Positions 1 through 8,373 are shown, counted from the stretch's first letter. The stretch: DNA of 14,382 bases from Deferribacteraceae bacterium UBA1873 (GCA_002338145.1 DDHP01000057.1:10077-24458), one strand, 5' to 3'. Notes: generated by a model from the letters alone, not told the origin. Made by a program: numbers and translations.

Positions 1-23
1 ACCTTGAACCTTGAACCTTGAAC
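1..23. repeat. Heptamer tandem repeat (ACCTTGA, about 3.3 copies)
   Basis: The first 23 bases are three full copies of ACCTTGA plus AC. The repeat touches the window edge, so it may be longer upstream. It lies about 110 bases before the ptsP start. It resembles the short heptameric repeats found between genes in many bacteria; no function can be read from it. A diverged heptamer of similar pattern (GAGCACT, about two copies) occurs in a hairpin at 9441. Confidence 0.85.
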
Positions 24-40
24 ATATCTCATACTCATTA

Positions 41-53
41 AACGCCAGGCGTT
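41..53. repeat. Small perfect palindrome upstream of ptsP
   Basis: AACGCC and GGCGTT flank a single A, a perfect 6+1+6 inverted repeat, more GC-rich than its surroundings. It has no following T-run, so it is not a clear terminator. It could be an operator or the remains of a terminator for the gene upstream of the window. No convincing promoter was found between it and ptsP. Confidence 0.5.
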
Positions 54-131
54 GCGGATTACGAATACAATTGCTAAAATTTAATATAAAATTCGCTTTA
101 AGTTTTATGAAAAACTATTAGTATAGAGCTT

Positions 132-2249
132 ATGGAAAATTTAAAATTTTTATCCGATATTACAAATCTGCTTTTAAATTTTAGCAGCAGCAAAAATGTG
201 CTTAATGAGCTTACCCGATTATTGGCAAAATATTTGTCATCCGAAGTATGTTCGATATATACTTACGACGAAAAGAAAGAAGTGCTTGTACTCAAGGCGA
301 CTTACGGTTTGAATCAGGCATCCGTCGGCAATGTATCTATGTCGGCTCAGGAGGGGCTGACAGGTACTACGTTTTCTTCCGGCAGCTATCAGTTCATTGC
401 CAATGCCTCGGCGCATCCCAAGTTCAAATATTTCCCGGGTATTGGTGAAGATCCGTATAACACGTTCATAGGCATCCCTTTGAAAAAGCAGGAAGAAACA
501 TTCGGAGTGCTGGTTTTCCAGTTTATAGATAGCCCTGAAGATTCGAATGTTTTGAAAATGCTCCTTGAGACTATCGGAAATATGCTTTCAGGTTTTTTGA
601 AAAACCATACCCTTCTGAACAGCAATATAACCAGACCTCAGAATTATGACGAGGAAATGGTAATACAGGGGATACCTATTTCCGAAGGGATTTCCATCGG
701 TAAACCTGTTCATATGGTCTATCATTTTCTTGATGATGACAGTAAAGTGAAGGATGTTGCCAGAGAAGAAGAGAGGTTGAAATGTTCCTTTGAGAAAACC
801 AAAAATGAAATAATGTCCGTTATCAATAATATCGATTCGGGAAATCTTAGAATTGACAAGGAAATTTTTCACACGCACCTTATGATTTTATCCGACGGTT
901 CATTCAGGGATGATATTTTTCACCATGTCCTTAATCTTGGGCGTTCCGCTGCTTACAGTATCAGGCATGTTTCGGATAAGTTTATAGAGCGTTTCAAAAA
1001 AATAGATGATCCTTATCTGAAGGAGCGTGCAGCCGATATAGAAGATGTCTGCAACAGGCTGCTGAAAAACCTGGGAGTCATTGAGCGTCATATTTCACTG
1101 GAAAAGGAAAGTATTATTGTGTCCAATCAGCTGGGACCTGGAGACACGGCCTCTCTGGATCTTTCAAAGGTGAAGGGAATTGTTACTGAGGAGGACGGCC
1201 AGACGTCGCATATGGCACTTATTGCCAGGGGAATGGGTATTCCTGCTGTAAGCGGTATAGAGAATGTTATTGATATCACTGAATATGCTAAAAATATGAT
1301 AATTGACGGGTATGAAGGTAAAATAATCATAAATCCTTCGGAAAGCACCAGAAACAAATATTTATCGATGCAGTCGCAATTGCAAGCATCAGGTGCAACT
1401 ATCGAAAAACTTCCCCACGAAATAGTCTGTCATATGGGGCGTAAGGTTTATTTGGGGGCAAATGTTGCAAGTATACTTGATGCCGATAAAGCCCAGGAGT
1501 TAGGCGCTTTTGATATAGGTCTTGTCAGAACGGAAATTTTTTATCTTGCTGAAGGAGAGGAAAATTTCAATATTGAGGCTCAAAAAAAGATATATCAGTC
1601 TATTTTGAATAAGTATACTAACGGAGCTGTAACGTTCCGCCTTCTGGATATAGGGGCGGATAAGATGGCAAAGTACTCAGCCAAAGAGCAGAACCCTGCC
1701 ATGGGGCTGCGGGGGGCGCGGTTTCTTATTAAGAACGAAACGTTGCTGCAAACCCAGCTGGAAGCTTTGCTGGATTTGAATGATTCCAGGGTAAAACTGC
1801 TTGTTCCTTTTGTGGCAAAGCCCGAAGAATTTTATGAGATAAAGGATATTATCAAAAGAAAAGCCGAAACAATGGGAGTCAATATGCCGCCGGTGGGTGT
1901 GATGATTGAAATCCCTTCCATAGTTTTTGCACTGGAAAAGCTGGATGATGAGGCGGATTTTTATAGCATCGGAACCAATGATCTGTTTCAGTATTTTTTT
2001 GCGGCGGATAGAAACAATAGTCAGATTTTCAGCAAGTATAAAATACTATCGGAATCCTTTATGAAGTTTATGAAATTTATTTGCACCAAAATTTCTCAAA
2101 ACGGCAAAGATGTTGAGATTTGCGGGGAGATAGCACATGAGGAAGAAATTTTATACAGCCTTATCGAAATGGGTTATTCCAAGTTCAGCCTCAATCCCTA
2201 TCTGATGAGCAAGGCTTCCGAGCTTATAATTGACAGATGTAAGCGCTAA
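132..2249 (+). CDS. ptsP: PTS enzyme I paralogue with GAF domain (PtsP / enzyme I-Ntr)
   Basis: Phosphoenolpyruvate-protein phosphotransferase of the nitrogen-type PTS: it takes phosphate from PEP onto a histidine and passes it to an HPr/NPr protein in the cytoplasm. The 705 residues (E. coli PtsP is slightly longer) show a GAF sensory domain at about 1-150, an HPr-binding N domain at about 176-300, the swivelling phospho-histidine domain at about 320-405 and the PEP-binding barrel at about 430-700. The active-site His is residue 360 in TSHMALIAR. The barrel has RTE (466-468), RLLDIGADK, NPAMGLRGARF, VMIEIPS and SIGTNDL, and the catalytic acid Cys664 in ICGE, so the enzyme looks active. The start is the first ATG of the GAF domain; its ribosome binding site is weak. 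No HPr or EIIA gene is in the window, so its partners are unknown. Confidence 0.93.
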   Translation: MENLKFLSDITNLLLNFSSSKNVLNELTRLLAKYLSSEVCSIYTYDEKKEVLVLKATYGLNQASVGNVSMSAQEGLTGTTFSSGSYQFIANASAHPKFKYFPGIGEDPYNTFIGIPLKKQEETFGVLVFQFIDSPEDSNVLKMLLETIGNMLSGFLKNHTLLNSNITRPQNYDEEMVIQGIPISEGISIGKPVHMVYHFLDDDSKVKDVAREEERLKCSFEKTKNEIMSVINNIDSGNLRIDKEIFHTHLMILSDGSFRDDIFHHVLNLGRSAAYSIRHVSDKFIERFKKIDDPYLKERAADIEDVCNRLLKNLGVIERHISLEKESIIVSNQLGPGDTASLDLSKVKGIVTEEDGQTSHMALIARGMGIPAVSGIENVIDITEYAKNMIIDGYEGKIIINPSESTRNKYLSMQSQLQASGATIEKLPHEIVCHMGRKVYLGANVASILDADKAQELGAFDIGLVRTEIFYLAEGEENFNIEAQKKIYQSILNKYTNGAVTFRLLDIGADKMAKYSAKEQNPAMGLRGARFLIKNETLLQTQLEALLDLNDSRVKLLVPFVAKPEEFYEIKDIIKRKAETMGVNMPPVGVMIEIPSIVFALEKLDDEADFYSIGTNDLFQYFFAADRNNSQIFSKYKILSESFMKFMKFICTKISQNGKDVEICGEIAHEEEILYSLIEMGYSKFSLNPYLMSKASELIIDRCKR

Positions 2250-2340
2250 AATTAGGCAGATATTTTTTTGAAAAAAAAGAAGCATCTAATCTTAAAACTC
2301 CAGATATGATAATTTTGCAAGGTTGCCAACAAGATTTTTG

Positions 2341-2369
2341 TTGACTTTGGGAAATCATATTGTTATAAA
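2341..2369 (+). promoter_or_regulatory. Sigma70-type promoter for the rplU operon
   Basis: TTGACT (2341-2346), a 17-base spacer and TATAAA (2364-2369): five of six matches in each box with ideal spacing. Transcription would begin near 2376, giving a 5' leader of roughly 65 bases before the rplU start codon. The arm of a 6-bp inverted repeat (CAACAA 2327-2332 with TTGTTG 2338-2343) overlaps the -35 box. Confidence 0.7.
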
Positions 2370-2441
2370 GTTTGTCCTTATACGATACGTTAAGGGTTTT
2401 GAACCGTCTATTTGTGTTTAAGAACAGCGGAGGTGATTGGA

Positions 2442-2756
2442 ATGTTTGCAATTATAAAAACTGGTGGCAAACAGTACACGGCGAAACCGGGTGATATTGT
2501 GAATGTTGAAAAGATAGATGCGGAAAAAGGTGGTATTGTTGAACTGAACAATATACTGGCCGTATCTGATGGTGAGGAATTCAATTTTGGAAAGCCTTAT
2601 CTTAATAATGTTTCAGTTGAAGCTGAGGTTATCGACCAGATTAGGGGTAAAAAAGTAACTGTATTTAAAAGAAAGCCGAAAAAAGACTATAAAAGAAAGT
2701 ACGGTCACAGGCAGTATTTTACAAAACTGAAAATAAAAGAAATAAAGATTAACTAG
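2442..2756 (+). CDS. rplU: 50S ribosomal protein L21
   Basis: Large-subunit ribosomal protein L21, binding 23S rRNA. The 104-residue product begins MFAIIKTGGKQY, the conserved start of the family, and ends with the basic signature VTVFKRKPKKDYKRK followed by GHRQ and Y/F-TKLKI. The start codon is 2442: GGAGGT at 2429-2434 lies seven bases before it, and the open frame extending upstream to 2412 has no family similarity. It is the first gene after a strong promoter and is followed nine bases later by rpmA, the usual L21-L27-Obg order. Confidence 0.97.
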   Translation: MFAIIKTGGKQYTAKPGDIVNVEKIDAEKGGIVELNNILAVSDGEEFNFGKPYLNNVSVEAEVIDQIRGKKVTVFKRKPKKDYKRKYGHRQYFTKLKIKEIKIN

Positions 2757-2765
2757 GAGGCTGTT

Positions 2766-3029
2766 ATGGCTCATAAAAAAGCTGGTGGTAGCACAAGAAA
2801 CGGCAGGGACAGTGAAAGTAAACGCCTCGGAGTTAAGCGTTTTGGCGGTCAGTATGTTAAGGCCGGTAATATAATTGTCAGACAAAGAGGTACGAAATTT
2901 AAACCAGGAAAGAATGTAGGGCTTGGTAAGGATTATACCATTTTTGCTCTCCAGGAAGGCTATGTCCAATTTGAAAATAAAGGCAGGAAAGGAAAATTTA
3001 TATCTGTCCTTGATGAAAAACGTGTTTAG
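2766..3029 (+). CDS. rpmA: 50S ribosomal protein L27
   Basis: Large-subunit ribosomal protein L27, whose N-terminal tail reaches towards the peptidyl-transferase centre. The 87-residue product begins MAHKKAGGSTRNGRDS, the canonical Gram-negative start, with no cleavable N-terminal extension as in Firmicutes. GQYVKAGNIIVRQRGTKF and PGKNVGLGKD are family hallmarks. AGGAGG at 2755-2760 gives a strong ribosome binding site five bases before ATG. It is co-transcribed with rplU by position. Confidence 0.97.
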   Translation: MAHKKAGGSTRNGRDSESKRLGVKRFGGQYVKAGNIIVRQRGTKFKPGKNVGLGKDYTIFALQEGYVQFENKGRKGKFISVLDEKRV

Positions 3030-3040
3030 TCTGTTAAAAT

Positions 3041-3063
3041 AGCCTCTGTTTTCTGCAGAGGCT
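3041..3063 (+). promoter_or_regulatory. Stem-loop between rpmA and obgE holding the obgE ribosome binding site
   Basis: AGCCTCTG (3041-3048) and CAGAGGCT (3056-3063) form a perfect 8-bp stem with a 7-base loop. The 3' arm contains AGAGG (3057-3061), the only Shine-Dalgarno-like stretch upstream of the obgE ATG at 3075. No T-run follows, so it does not look like an intrinsic terminator. It could lower obgE translation relative to the ribosomal proteins or protect the upstream mRNA end; that is inference. Confidence 0.6.
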
Positions 3064-3074
3064 GATATCTTCCC

Positions 3075-4082
3075 ATGAAATTTCTTGATACTATCAAAAT
3101 TAATGTAAAAGCCGGAGACGGCGGTAAAGGCTGTGTAAGCTTCAGACGGGAAAAATACGTCCCCCGTGGAGGACCGGATGGCGGCAACGGTGGACATGGA
3201 GGGAGTATTTTTCTGGTAGGTGACAGATCCAAGTATACGTTGCTGGATCTTAACTATATGACTAACTATTCGGCTGAGCGGGGAGAGCATGGCAAAGGTA
3301 AAGATATGCACGGAAGAAAAGGGAAGGATTTGGAAATTAAAGTGCCGCTGGGAACAATTGTAAAGGATGCTGATACTTTTGAGGTGCTTGGTGATATAAC
3401 GGCTGACGGGCAGAAGGTTCTTGTTGCAGAAGGTGGGAAAGGCGGCAGAGGAAATATGTCTTTCGTAAATTCCACAAGGCGGGCACCCAGGATTGCAGAG
3501 GAGGGGCAACAAGGGGAGGAAAGAAGACTGTTTTTAGAGCTAAAGCTTATAGCTGATGTCGGCGTGGTAGGTTTCCCAAACACCGGTAAATCCACTTTTA
3601 TTTCGGTGGTTTCAGCTGCCAAACCTAAAATAGCTGATTATCCTTTTACTACGATTACTCCAAATTTGGGAGTGGTAAAAAGCAAAACTGGCGGTTCTTT
3701 TGTAGTAGCCGACATGCCGGGGCTTATTGAAGGCGCACACGATAACGCCGGTTTAGGTGTAAGGTTTTTGAAACATATGGAGAGAACAAAAATTTTTCTA
3801 CACTTTGTCGATTCTTCCGCAGAGTCTTCCCTTATAGACAGATACGAAACTATACGGAAAGAATTATCCCTGTATTCTGAAAAACTGGCTTCTAAAGAAG
3901 AAATCGTAGTAGCAACGAAAACAGATGCCAGTATAAAAGCCAATATTGAAGAATTCAGAGAATATATCTTTTCAAATTATAATAAGCGCTTATTTTTTAT
4001 TTCATCGGTTACAGGTGAAGGTATTGATGAATTGTTACAGGCAATCTGGGAAAAGATAGAGAGTCTTCCGAGGATGGATTAA
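3075..4082 (+). CDS. obgE: Obg-family GTPase (ObgE/CgtA)
   Basis: Ribosome-associated GTPase acting in large-subunit assembly and growth control. The 335 residues comprise the glycine-rich Obg fold (about 1-158, starting MKFLDTIKINVKAGDGGKG with FRREKYVPRGGPDGGNGG) and a G domain (about 159-330). The G domain has the P-loop GFPNTGKST (166-174), the switch I TTITPNLG, the G3 motif DMPGL (213-217), a G4 motif TKTD (281-284) in place of the commoner NKxD, and a G5-like ISS. No C-terminal OCT domain is present, matching the short Gram-negative form. The start is fixed by the conserved N-terminus. Its best ribosome binding site is weak and lies in a hairpin arm. Confidence 0.96.
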   Translation: MKFLDTIKINVKAGDGGKGCVSFRREKYVPRGGPDGGNGGHGGSIFLVGDRSKYTLLDLNYMTNYSAERGEHGKGKDMHGRKGKDLEIKVPLGTIVKDADTFEVLGDITADGQKVLVAEGGKGGRGNMSFVNSTRRAPRIAEEGQQGEERRLFLELKLIADVGVVGFPNTGKSTFISVVSAAKPKIADYPFTTITPNLGVVKSKTGGSFVVADMPGLIEGAHDNAGLGVRFLKHMERTKIFLHFVDSSAESSLIDRYETIRKELSLYSEKLASKEEIVVATKTDASIKANIEEFREYIFSNYNKRLFFISSVTGEGIDELLQAIWEKIESLPRMD

Positions 4083-4084
4083 TT

Positions 4085-4522
4085 ATGGATAAGCTGGGAA
4101 ATATTATAGCCGAATATCTCCCCGAAAATGTTTCACATATAATCAAAATAAGTGCTGTATATAAATATGTCGTCGGCGAAAGAATCTGGAAAGTTTCCAA
4201 ACCTGTTAAATATGACGGGAAAATTTTAACTGTGGCAGTTTTTGACAATATCTGGATACAGGAGCTTTCATTTTTAAAGCAGGACATCATAAACAAGCTG
4301 AAATCTGAAGGTGCAAATGTTAGCGATATAAAGTTTGTGCATAGATTTAAGCCGCTTACCCAGGAGAAAAAATTTTATAAGCGGACAGTAACAGAAAAAG
4401 AAATGGTTTTTGTGGACAGGTTTTCCAGTTTTATAAAGGATGATTCTTTGAGACAATCGTACAGAAAAGCATTAACATCTTATTTCCAAAGGTATTCACT
4501 GAGAGACTTTTTTCTTGAATAA
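4085..4522 (+). CDS. DUF721 / DciA-like protein
   Basis: A 145-residue protein whose N-terminal two-thirds fit the DUF721 (DciA) family: VVGERIWKVSKPVKYDGKIL then LTVAVFDNIWIQEL and FLKQDIINKL reproduce the pattern of a VG..I..x-P....G.L.V.V....W..EL..LK. Some members, called DciA, help load or operate the replicative helicase DnaB where DnaC is absent; whether this copy does so cannot be read from the sequence. The C-terminal third (from about 90) is basic and lysine/arginine-rich with no recognised domain. The gene begins two bases after the obgE stop, with GAGGA at 4070-4074 inside obgE as ribosome binding site, so translation is probably coupled. Confidence 0.78.
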   Translation: MDKLGNIIAEYLPENVSHIIKISAVYKYVVGERIWKVSKPVKYDGKILTVAVFDNIWIQELSFLKQDIINKLKSEGANVSDIKFVHRFKPLTQEKKFYKRTVTEKEMVFVDRFSSFIKDDSLRQSYRKALTSYFQRYSLRDFFLE

Positions 4523-4559
4523 TTCCAAATAGTGTGTATTTTATCTGCTGGAGAGAATG

Positions 4560-5069
4560 ATGACATTAAATATTGTAAAATTTCCAGATAAAACGTTACG
4601 TAACAAAGCCAAACCTGTTGCAGAGTTGGATGAAACAGTGCTGAAGCAACTGGATGACATGGCAGAAACGATGTATAATGCTCCGGGGGTTGGCTTGGCA
4701 GCTCCTCAGGTGGGTATTAGTAAAAGATTAATAGTGATGGATGTGAGCAGTGAGGGAGAACCAAAGAAACTGATTAAGCTAATAAACCCGGAAATAATTG
4801 AGTATTACGGGGAGGAGTCCGGAGAAGAAGGGTGCTTAAGTCTCCCCGGAGAGTATGCAGAAGTAAAAAGAGCTGAAAAAATTATATACCGCGCAATGGA
4901 TGAAAATGGTCAGGAGTATGAAGAAGAAGCTTCAGGATTAATAGCAAGGGTCATTCAGCATGAAGTGGACCATTTAGATGGGGTTTTGTTTATTGATAAA
5001 TTAAGTTCTTTAAAACGTGACATGATAAAAAAGCGGATAAAAAAACGAATAATACAGGGCGATTACTGA
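4560..5069 (+). CDS. def: Peptide deformylase
   Basis: Metalloenzyme that removes the formyl group from the initiator methionine of nascent proteins. All three family motifs are intact: GVGLAAPQ, EGCLS and HEVDH (residues 43-50, 90-94 and 134-138 from the start used here). The Cys in EGCLS and the two His of HEVDH are the metal ligands and the Glu of HEVDH is the catalytic base. At 169 residues it has typical length. Two adjacent ATG codons (4557, 4560) are possible; 4560 leaves six bases after GGAG (4550-4553) and is preferred, giving MTLNIVKFPD. It lies 37 bases after the DUF721 gene in the same run. The lysine-rich C-terminal tail is unremarkable. Confidence 0.96.
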   Translation: MTLNIVKFPDKTLRNKAKPVAELDETVLKQLDDMAETMYNAPGVGLAAPQVGISKRLIVMDVSSEGEPKKLIKLINPEIIEYYGEESGEEGCLSLPGEYAEVKRAEKIIYRAMDENGQEYEEEASGLIARVIQHEVDHLDGVLFIDKLSSLKRDMIKKRIKKRIIQGDY

Positions 5070-5120
5070 TTTTTGTTTGATAATTACCCTTTTTTGCGCA
5101 AGATAATTCTCCTAAAAATC

Positions 5121-5149
5121 TCGACAAACAGATGTTTTTGATGTATGAA
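5121..5149 (+). promoter_or_regulatory. Possible promoter upstream of tex
   Basis: TCGACA (5121-5126), a 17-base spacer and TATGAA (5144-5149) lie in the 112-base gap between def and tex. The -35 box matches five of six positions and the -10 box four of six. It would place the start about 25 bases before the tex ATG. The match is only fair, and tex may equally be read through from upstream. Confidence 0.3.
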
Positions 5150-5181
5150 AGTATCCGAAAATATAAGTGTGGGTGCTGATT

Positions 5182-7293
5182 ATGCAGGATTTCCTGAAAA
5201 AATATGAAAAAAAATCTAATTATGTTAAAAATCTTGTTAGTCTTTACGAAGCTGGCAATACAGTTCCATTTATTGCCCGGTATCGTAAGGAACAGACAGG
5301 AGGTATGGATGAAATTGAAATAAGAGCATTACTGGAAGATTACGAATATTATCTGAGTTTAAAAAATAGAAAAAAAGATGTTTTGGCAAAAATTGATGAA
5401 AAAGGTAAATTGACTGATAATCTTAAAGCAAGTATTTTAAATGCCAACACGTTGAAAGAAGTTGAGGACTTATATTTACCTTACAAGTCGAAACGTAAAA
5501 CAAAGGCAGAGATTGCAAGGGAAACCGGGCTGGAAACACTTGCTGATATTATTAAATCAACTGAAAATGAAAGTGAGATATATTCTCATGCAGAAAATTA
5601 TATCAATAATGAAAATGTAAATTCCGCGGATATTGCTGTTACAATGGCCTGTGATATTATTGTTGAGGAAATTGGACATGATATCGAAATAAAAAACAGG
5701 CTTAGGGAACTGTTTTTCCATAAAGGTGTTCTGACTTCCTTCGCAAAAGAGATGAAAACCAGGCAGTTTGAAGATTACTATGATTTCAGCTGTCCTGTAA
5801 AAAATATGGCTGAACACAGAATCCTGGCCATATTCAGAGGCGAGTCTCAAAAAGAATTGAGAGTTAAAATTGATGTGGAAGAAGAGCTTCTTTTTAACAG
5901 TATATACAGTATTCTGCAAAACAGAGAAATTGCTTTGAACAGCATGGTTATCAAATCCGTTCACAAAGCATTAAAAAGAATGCTTGAGCCTTCATTAGAG
6001 CTGGAATTACGTAATGAACTGAAGAATAAGGCAGAAAAACAGGCGATAAAAGTATTTGCCGAGAATCTGAAAAATCTTCTTTTAACACCGCCTGTGAAAA
6101 ACAGACGTATTCTGGGAATCGATCCGGCTTTCAGGACGGGGTGTAAGTTTGCTGCTGTGGACGAGAGGGGAAGATTGCTTGATTACGGTGTTATTTATCC
6201 AACGGAACCCCAAAGTGATTATATTAACAGCAAAAATACACTTCTTGATGTAATAAAAGAGCACCGTATAAACATTATAACAATTGGAAACGGAACGGGT
6301 AGCAGACAGACGGAAGAATTTGTTGATAAAGTTATCCAGGAAGAAAACCTTGATATCACCTACACAATAGTCAGCGAAGCAGGGGCCAGCGTTTATTCTG
6401 CAAGTGAGGAAGCGGCAAAAGAATTTCCCGCTCTTGATGTAACCATCAGAGGTGCTGTGTCTATTGCCAGAAGGGTTTTGGATCCTTTAGCTGAATTTGT
6501 AAAAATCGATCCTAAGTCTATAGGTGTTGGGATGTATCAGCACGATGTAAACCAGAAGCTTCTTCAGAAAACCCTTGATGAAGTGGTTGAGGATGTTGTT
6601 AACAATGTAGGTGTCGATTTAAATACGGCAAGCCCTTCCCTTCTTAAATATGTTGCCGGTCTGAACCGGAATATCGCTGATAAAATATATAAACTGAGGC
6701 AGGAGAAGAATAAGTTCTCTTCACGTAAGGATCTGCTGAAGGTTACAGGTATAGGAGAAGACATTTTCAGGCAGTGTGCAGGCTTTCTGAAAATATATGA
6801 TGGTGATGAGCCCCTGGATAAAATGTTTATTCATCCCGAAAGTTACGACTTTGTGTATTCGCTATTAAGCCATCTTAATGTAAATGTAAAAAATGCCAAT
6901 ATGCTTTCCCTTGCTCTGAAAAATAAGAATATCAGTGAAATTAAAAATAAATTTGATGTGGGTGAACTGACATTTCAGGATATCATTGAAAATCTGCAGA
7001 AGCCTGATCTGGATATTAGAGATAATGTTGATCCCCTTGTGTTTAAAAAGGGTATTCTTAGGATAGAAGATTTGAAACCCGGAATGCAGTTGACCGGCAA
7101 AATTACCAATGTGGTGGATTTTGGAGCATTTGTAGATATTGGTTTGAAAAATGACGGCCTGGTTCATATCTCAGAAATTACAGAAAGGTTTGTAAAACAT
7201 CCGGGCGAGGTTGTGTCTGTCGGGCAAGTGGTAACAGCACGGGTCCTTAACGTGGATGAAAGTCGTGGAAGGATAAGCCTGTCTTTACGATAA
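5182..7293 (+). CDS. tex: Tex-family RNA-binding transcription accessory protein
   Basis: Cytoplasmic nucleic-acid-binding protein of the Tex/Spt6-like family, implicated in transcription. The 703 residues follow the family order: a helical N-terminal region with the hallmark PFIARYRKEQTGGMDE (29-44), a YqgF/RuvX-like RNase H fold beginning ILGIDPAFRTG (Asp314), a helix-hairpin-helix region around KDLLKVTGIGEDIF (about 487-535) and a C-terminal S1 domain (about 634-703) with GKITNVVDFGAFVDIG and DGLVHISEI. It stops at the end of the S1 domain, without the longer tail of the E. coli and Pseudomonas proteins. The frame opens at a GTG at 5167, but the ATG at 5182 follows GGGT with suitable spacing and begins at the family's usual N-terminus. 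Confidence 0.95.
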   Translation: MQDFLKKYEKKSNYVKNLVSLYEAGNTVPFIARYRKEQTGGMDEIEIRALLEDYEYYLSLKNRKKDVLAKIDEKGKLTDNLKASILNANTLKEVEDLYLPYKSKRKTKAEIARETGLETLADIIKSTENESEIYSHAENYINNENVNSADIAVTMACDIIVEEIGHDIEIKNRLRELFFHKGVLTSFAKEMKTRQFEDYYDFSCPVKNMAEHRILAIFRGESQKELRVKIDVEEELLFNSIYSILQNREIALNSMVIKSVHKALKRMLEPSLELELRNELKNKAEKQAIKVFAENLKNLLLTPPVKNRRILGIDPAFRTGCKFAAVDERGRLLDYGVIYPTEPQSDYINSKNTLLDVIKEHRINIITIGNGTGSRQTEEFVDKVIQEENLDITYTIVSEAGASVYSASEEAAKEFPALDVTIRGAVSIARRVLDPLAEFVKIDPKSIGVGMYQHDVNQKLLQKTLDEVVEDVVNNVGVDLNTASPSLLKYVAGLNRNIADKIYKLRQEKNKFSSRKDLLKVTGIGEDIFRQCAGFLKIYDGDEPLDKMFIHPESYDFVYSLLSHLNVNVKNANMLSLALKNKNISEIKNKFDVGELTFQDIIENLQKPDLDIRDNVDPLVFKKGILRIEDLKPGMQLTGKITNVVDFGAFVDIGLKNDGLVHISEITERFVKHPGEVVSVGQVVTARVLNVDESRGRISLSLR

Positions 7294-7317
7294 ATTTTAT
7301 GATGATGGAATGATGTT

Positions 7318-8373
7318 TTGCAAAAGAATACTTTGAATAAAATACTTGTTTTTAATCCATCTTTTATCGGTGATAGTATTCTTACCACACCCCTTATAAC
7401 AGTAATTAAAAAACTCTATCCCAAGAGCAAAATATCTTTTTGTGTTCGTCCGGAATCTTCAGAACTGTTTGAGTGTTTGGAAGATATTAATGAAATGATA
7501 ATTTTTGATAAGAGAAACAAAGACAGGGGGTTGAAAGGGATAATAGATTTTTCCCAAAAACTCAGAAATGAAGGCTTCGATTTGATTATTTCGCCTCATA
7601 AGTCTTTTCGAACGGTAATTTTGCTGAAGTTAAGCGGTTGCAAAAATATAGTGGGATTTAAAGAGGCAGCGTGCAGTTTCCTTTTTGACAGTAATGTGCA
7701 CAGGGATATGAATCTCCACGAAGTGGAACGTAATTTATTACTTTTATTTAATATTAGTGAAGATTATTCATTCGATGAAATAAAAAAAATGGCTGAATAT
7801 CCTAAGGTATGTAGTGACAGTGAGTACGAGAAGAAATTGCGAATTTTGTTTAAATGTTTAAAAAAAGATTGTAGAAAAATAGCGTGTATAGCACCAGCAA
7901 GTGTTTGGAATACGAAAATGTGGCCAATTGAACACTATGCCAGAGTTATAGAGAAACTTTTCAGTGAGAATATCTATTCTTTGGTGATTGCTTCCAAAAA
8001 GGAGTACTCAGTAATTAGACGGCTTAAAGATGAATGTAGTGTTCCTTTTCTTGACTTTGCCGCTAAAACGTCACTTTCTGAGCTTACTGCCATAATAAAA
8101 AATATCGATATACTGTTATGCAATGACAGTGCCCCAATGCATATTGCTGCCAGTCATAAAACACCGGTTGTTGCTATTTTTGGCCCAACGACAGAGAATC
8201 TCGGTTTTTTCCCATATGGTGAAGGTGAAAGTAGGGTAATTGAGGATAAAAATCTTGATTGCAGGCCATGTGCTCTTCACGGAGGCAAAAAGTGTCCCGA
8301 AAAGCATTTTAAATGTATGAGAAATATATCCCCTGCTCAGGTTTACACCACTGTGATGGAATTAATTCTATGA
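7318..8373 (+). CDS. Family 9 glycosyltransferase, ADP-heptose:LPS heptosyltransferase-like (first of pair)
   Basis: Probable transferase of heptose or a related sugar onto the lipopolysaccharide core at the inner face of the cytoplasmic membrane (GT9, WaaF/WaaC fold). The 351 residues have an N-terminal acceptor domain starting ILVFNPSFIGDSILTTP, with the expected catalytic Asp at 19, and a donor domain with NDSAPMHIAASHKTPVVAIF. The C-terminus carries the cysteine/histidine cluster CRPCALHGGKKC, then H and CM. Length is close to WaaF (heptosyltransferase II), but the sugar cannot be assigned from sequence. No ATG is available in frame at the conserved N-terminus; TTG 7318 is used, with GGA eight bases before it. 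It begins 24 bases after tex and overlaps the next gene by ATGA. Confidence 0.85.
   Translation: MQKNTLNKILVFNPSFIGDSILTTPLITVIKKLYPKSKISFCVRPESSELFECLEDINEMIIFDKRNKDRGLKGIIDFSQKLRNEGFDLIISPHKSFRTVILLKLSGCKNIVGFKEAACSFLFDSNVHRDMNLHEVERNLLLLFNISEDYSFDEIKKMAEYPKVCSDSEYEKKLRILFKCLKKDCRKIACIAPASVWNTKMWPIEHYARVIEKLFSENIYSLVIASKKEYSVIRRLKDECSVPFLDFAAKTSLSELTAIIKNIDILLCNDSAPMHIAASHKTPVVAIFGPTTENLGFFPYGEGESRVIEDKNLDCRPCALHGGKKCPEKHFKCMRNISPAQVYTTVMELIL

Noticed and set aside
2265..2280. T7/A8 self-complementary stretch after ptsP as a terminator
   Set aside because: It has no G-C pairs in the stem and no T-run after it; it is better seen as an AT tract.
2613..3512. 299-codon open frame on the minus strand
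   Set aside because: It lies wholly opposite rplU, rpmA and obgE, which are certain genes; its translation has no recognisable domain and there is no plausible ribosome binding site. It is a shadow of the sense-strand codon use.
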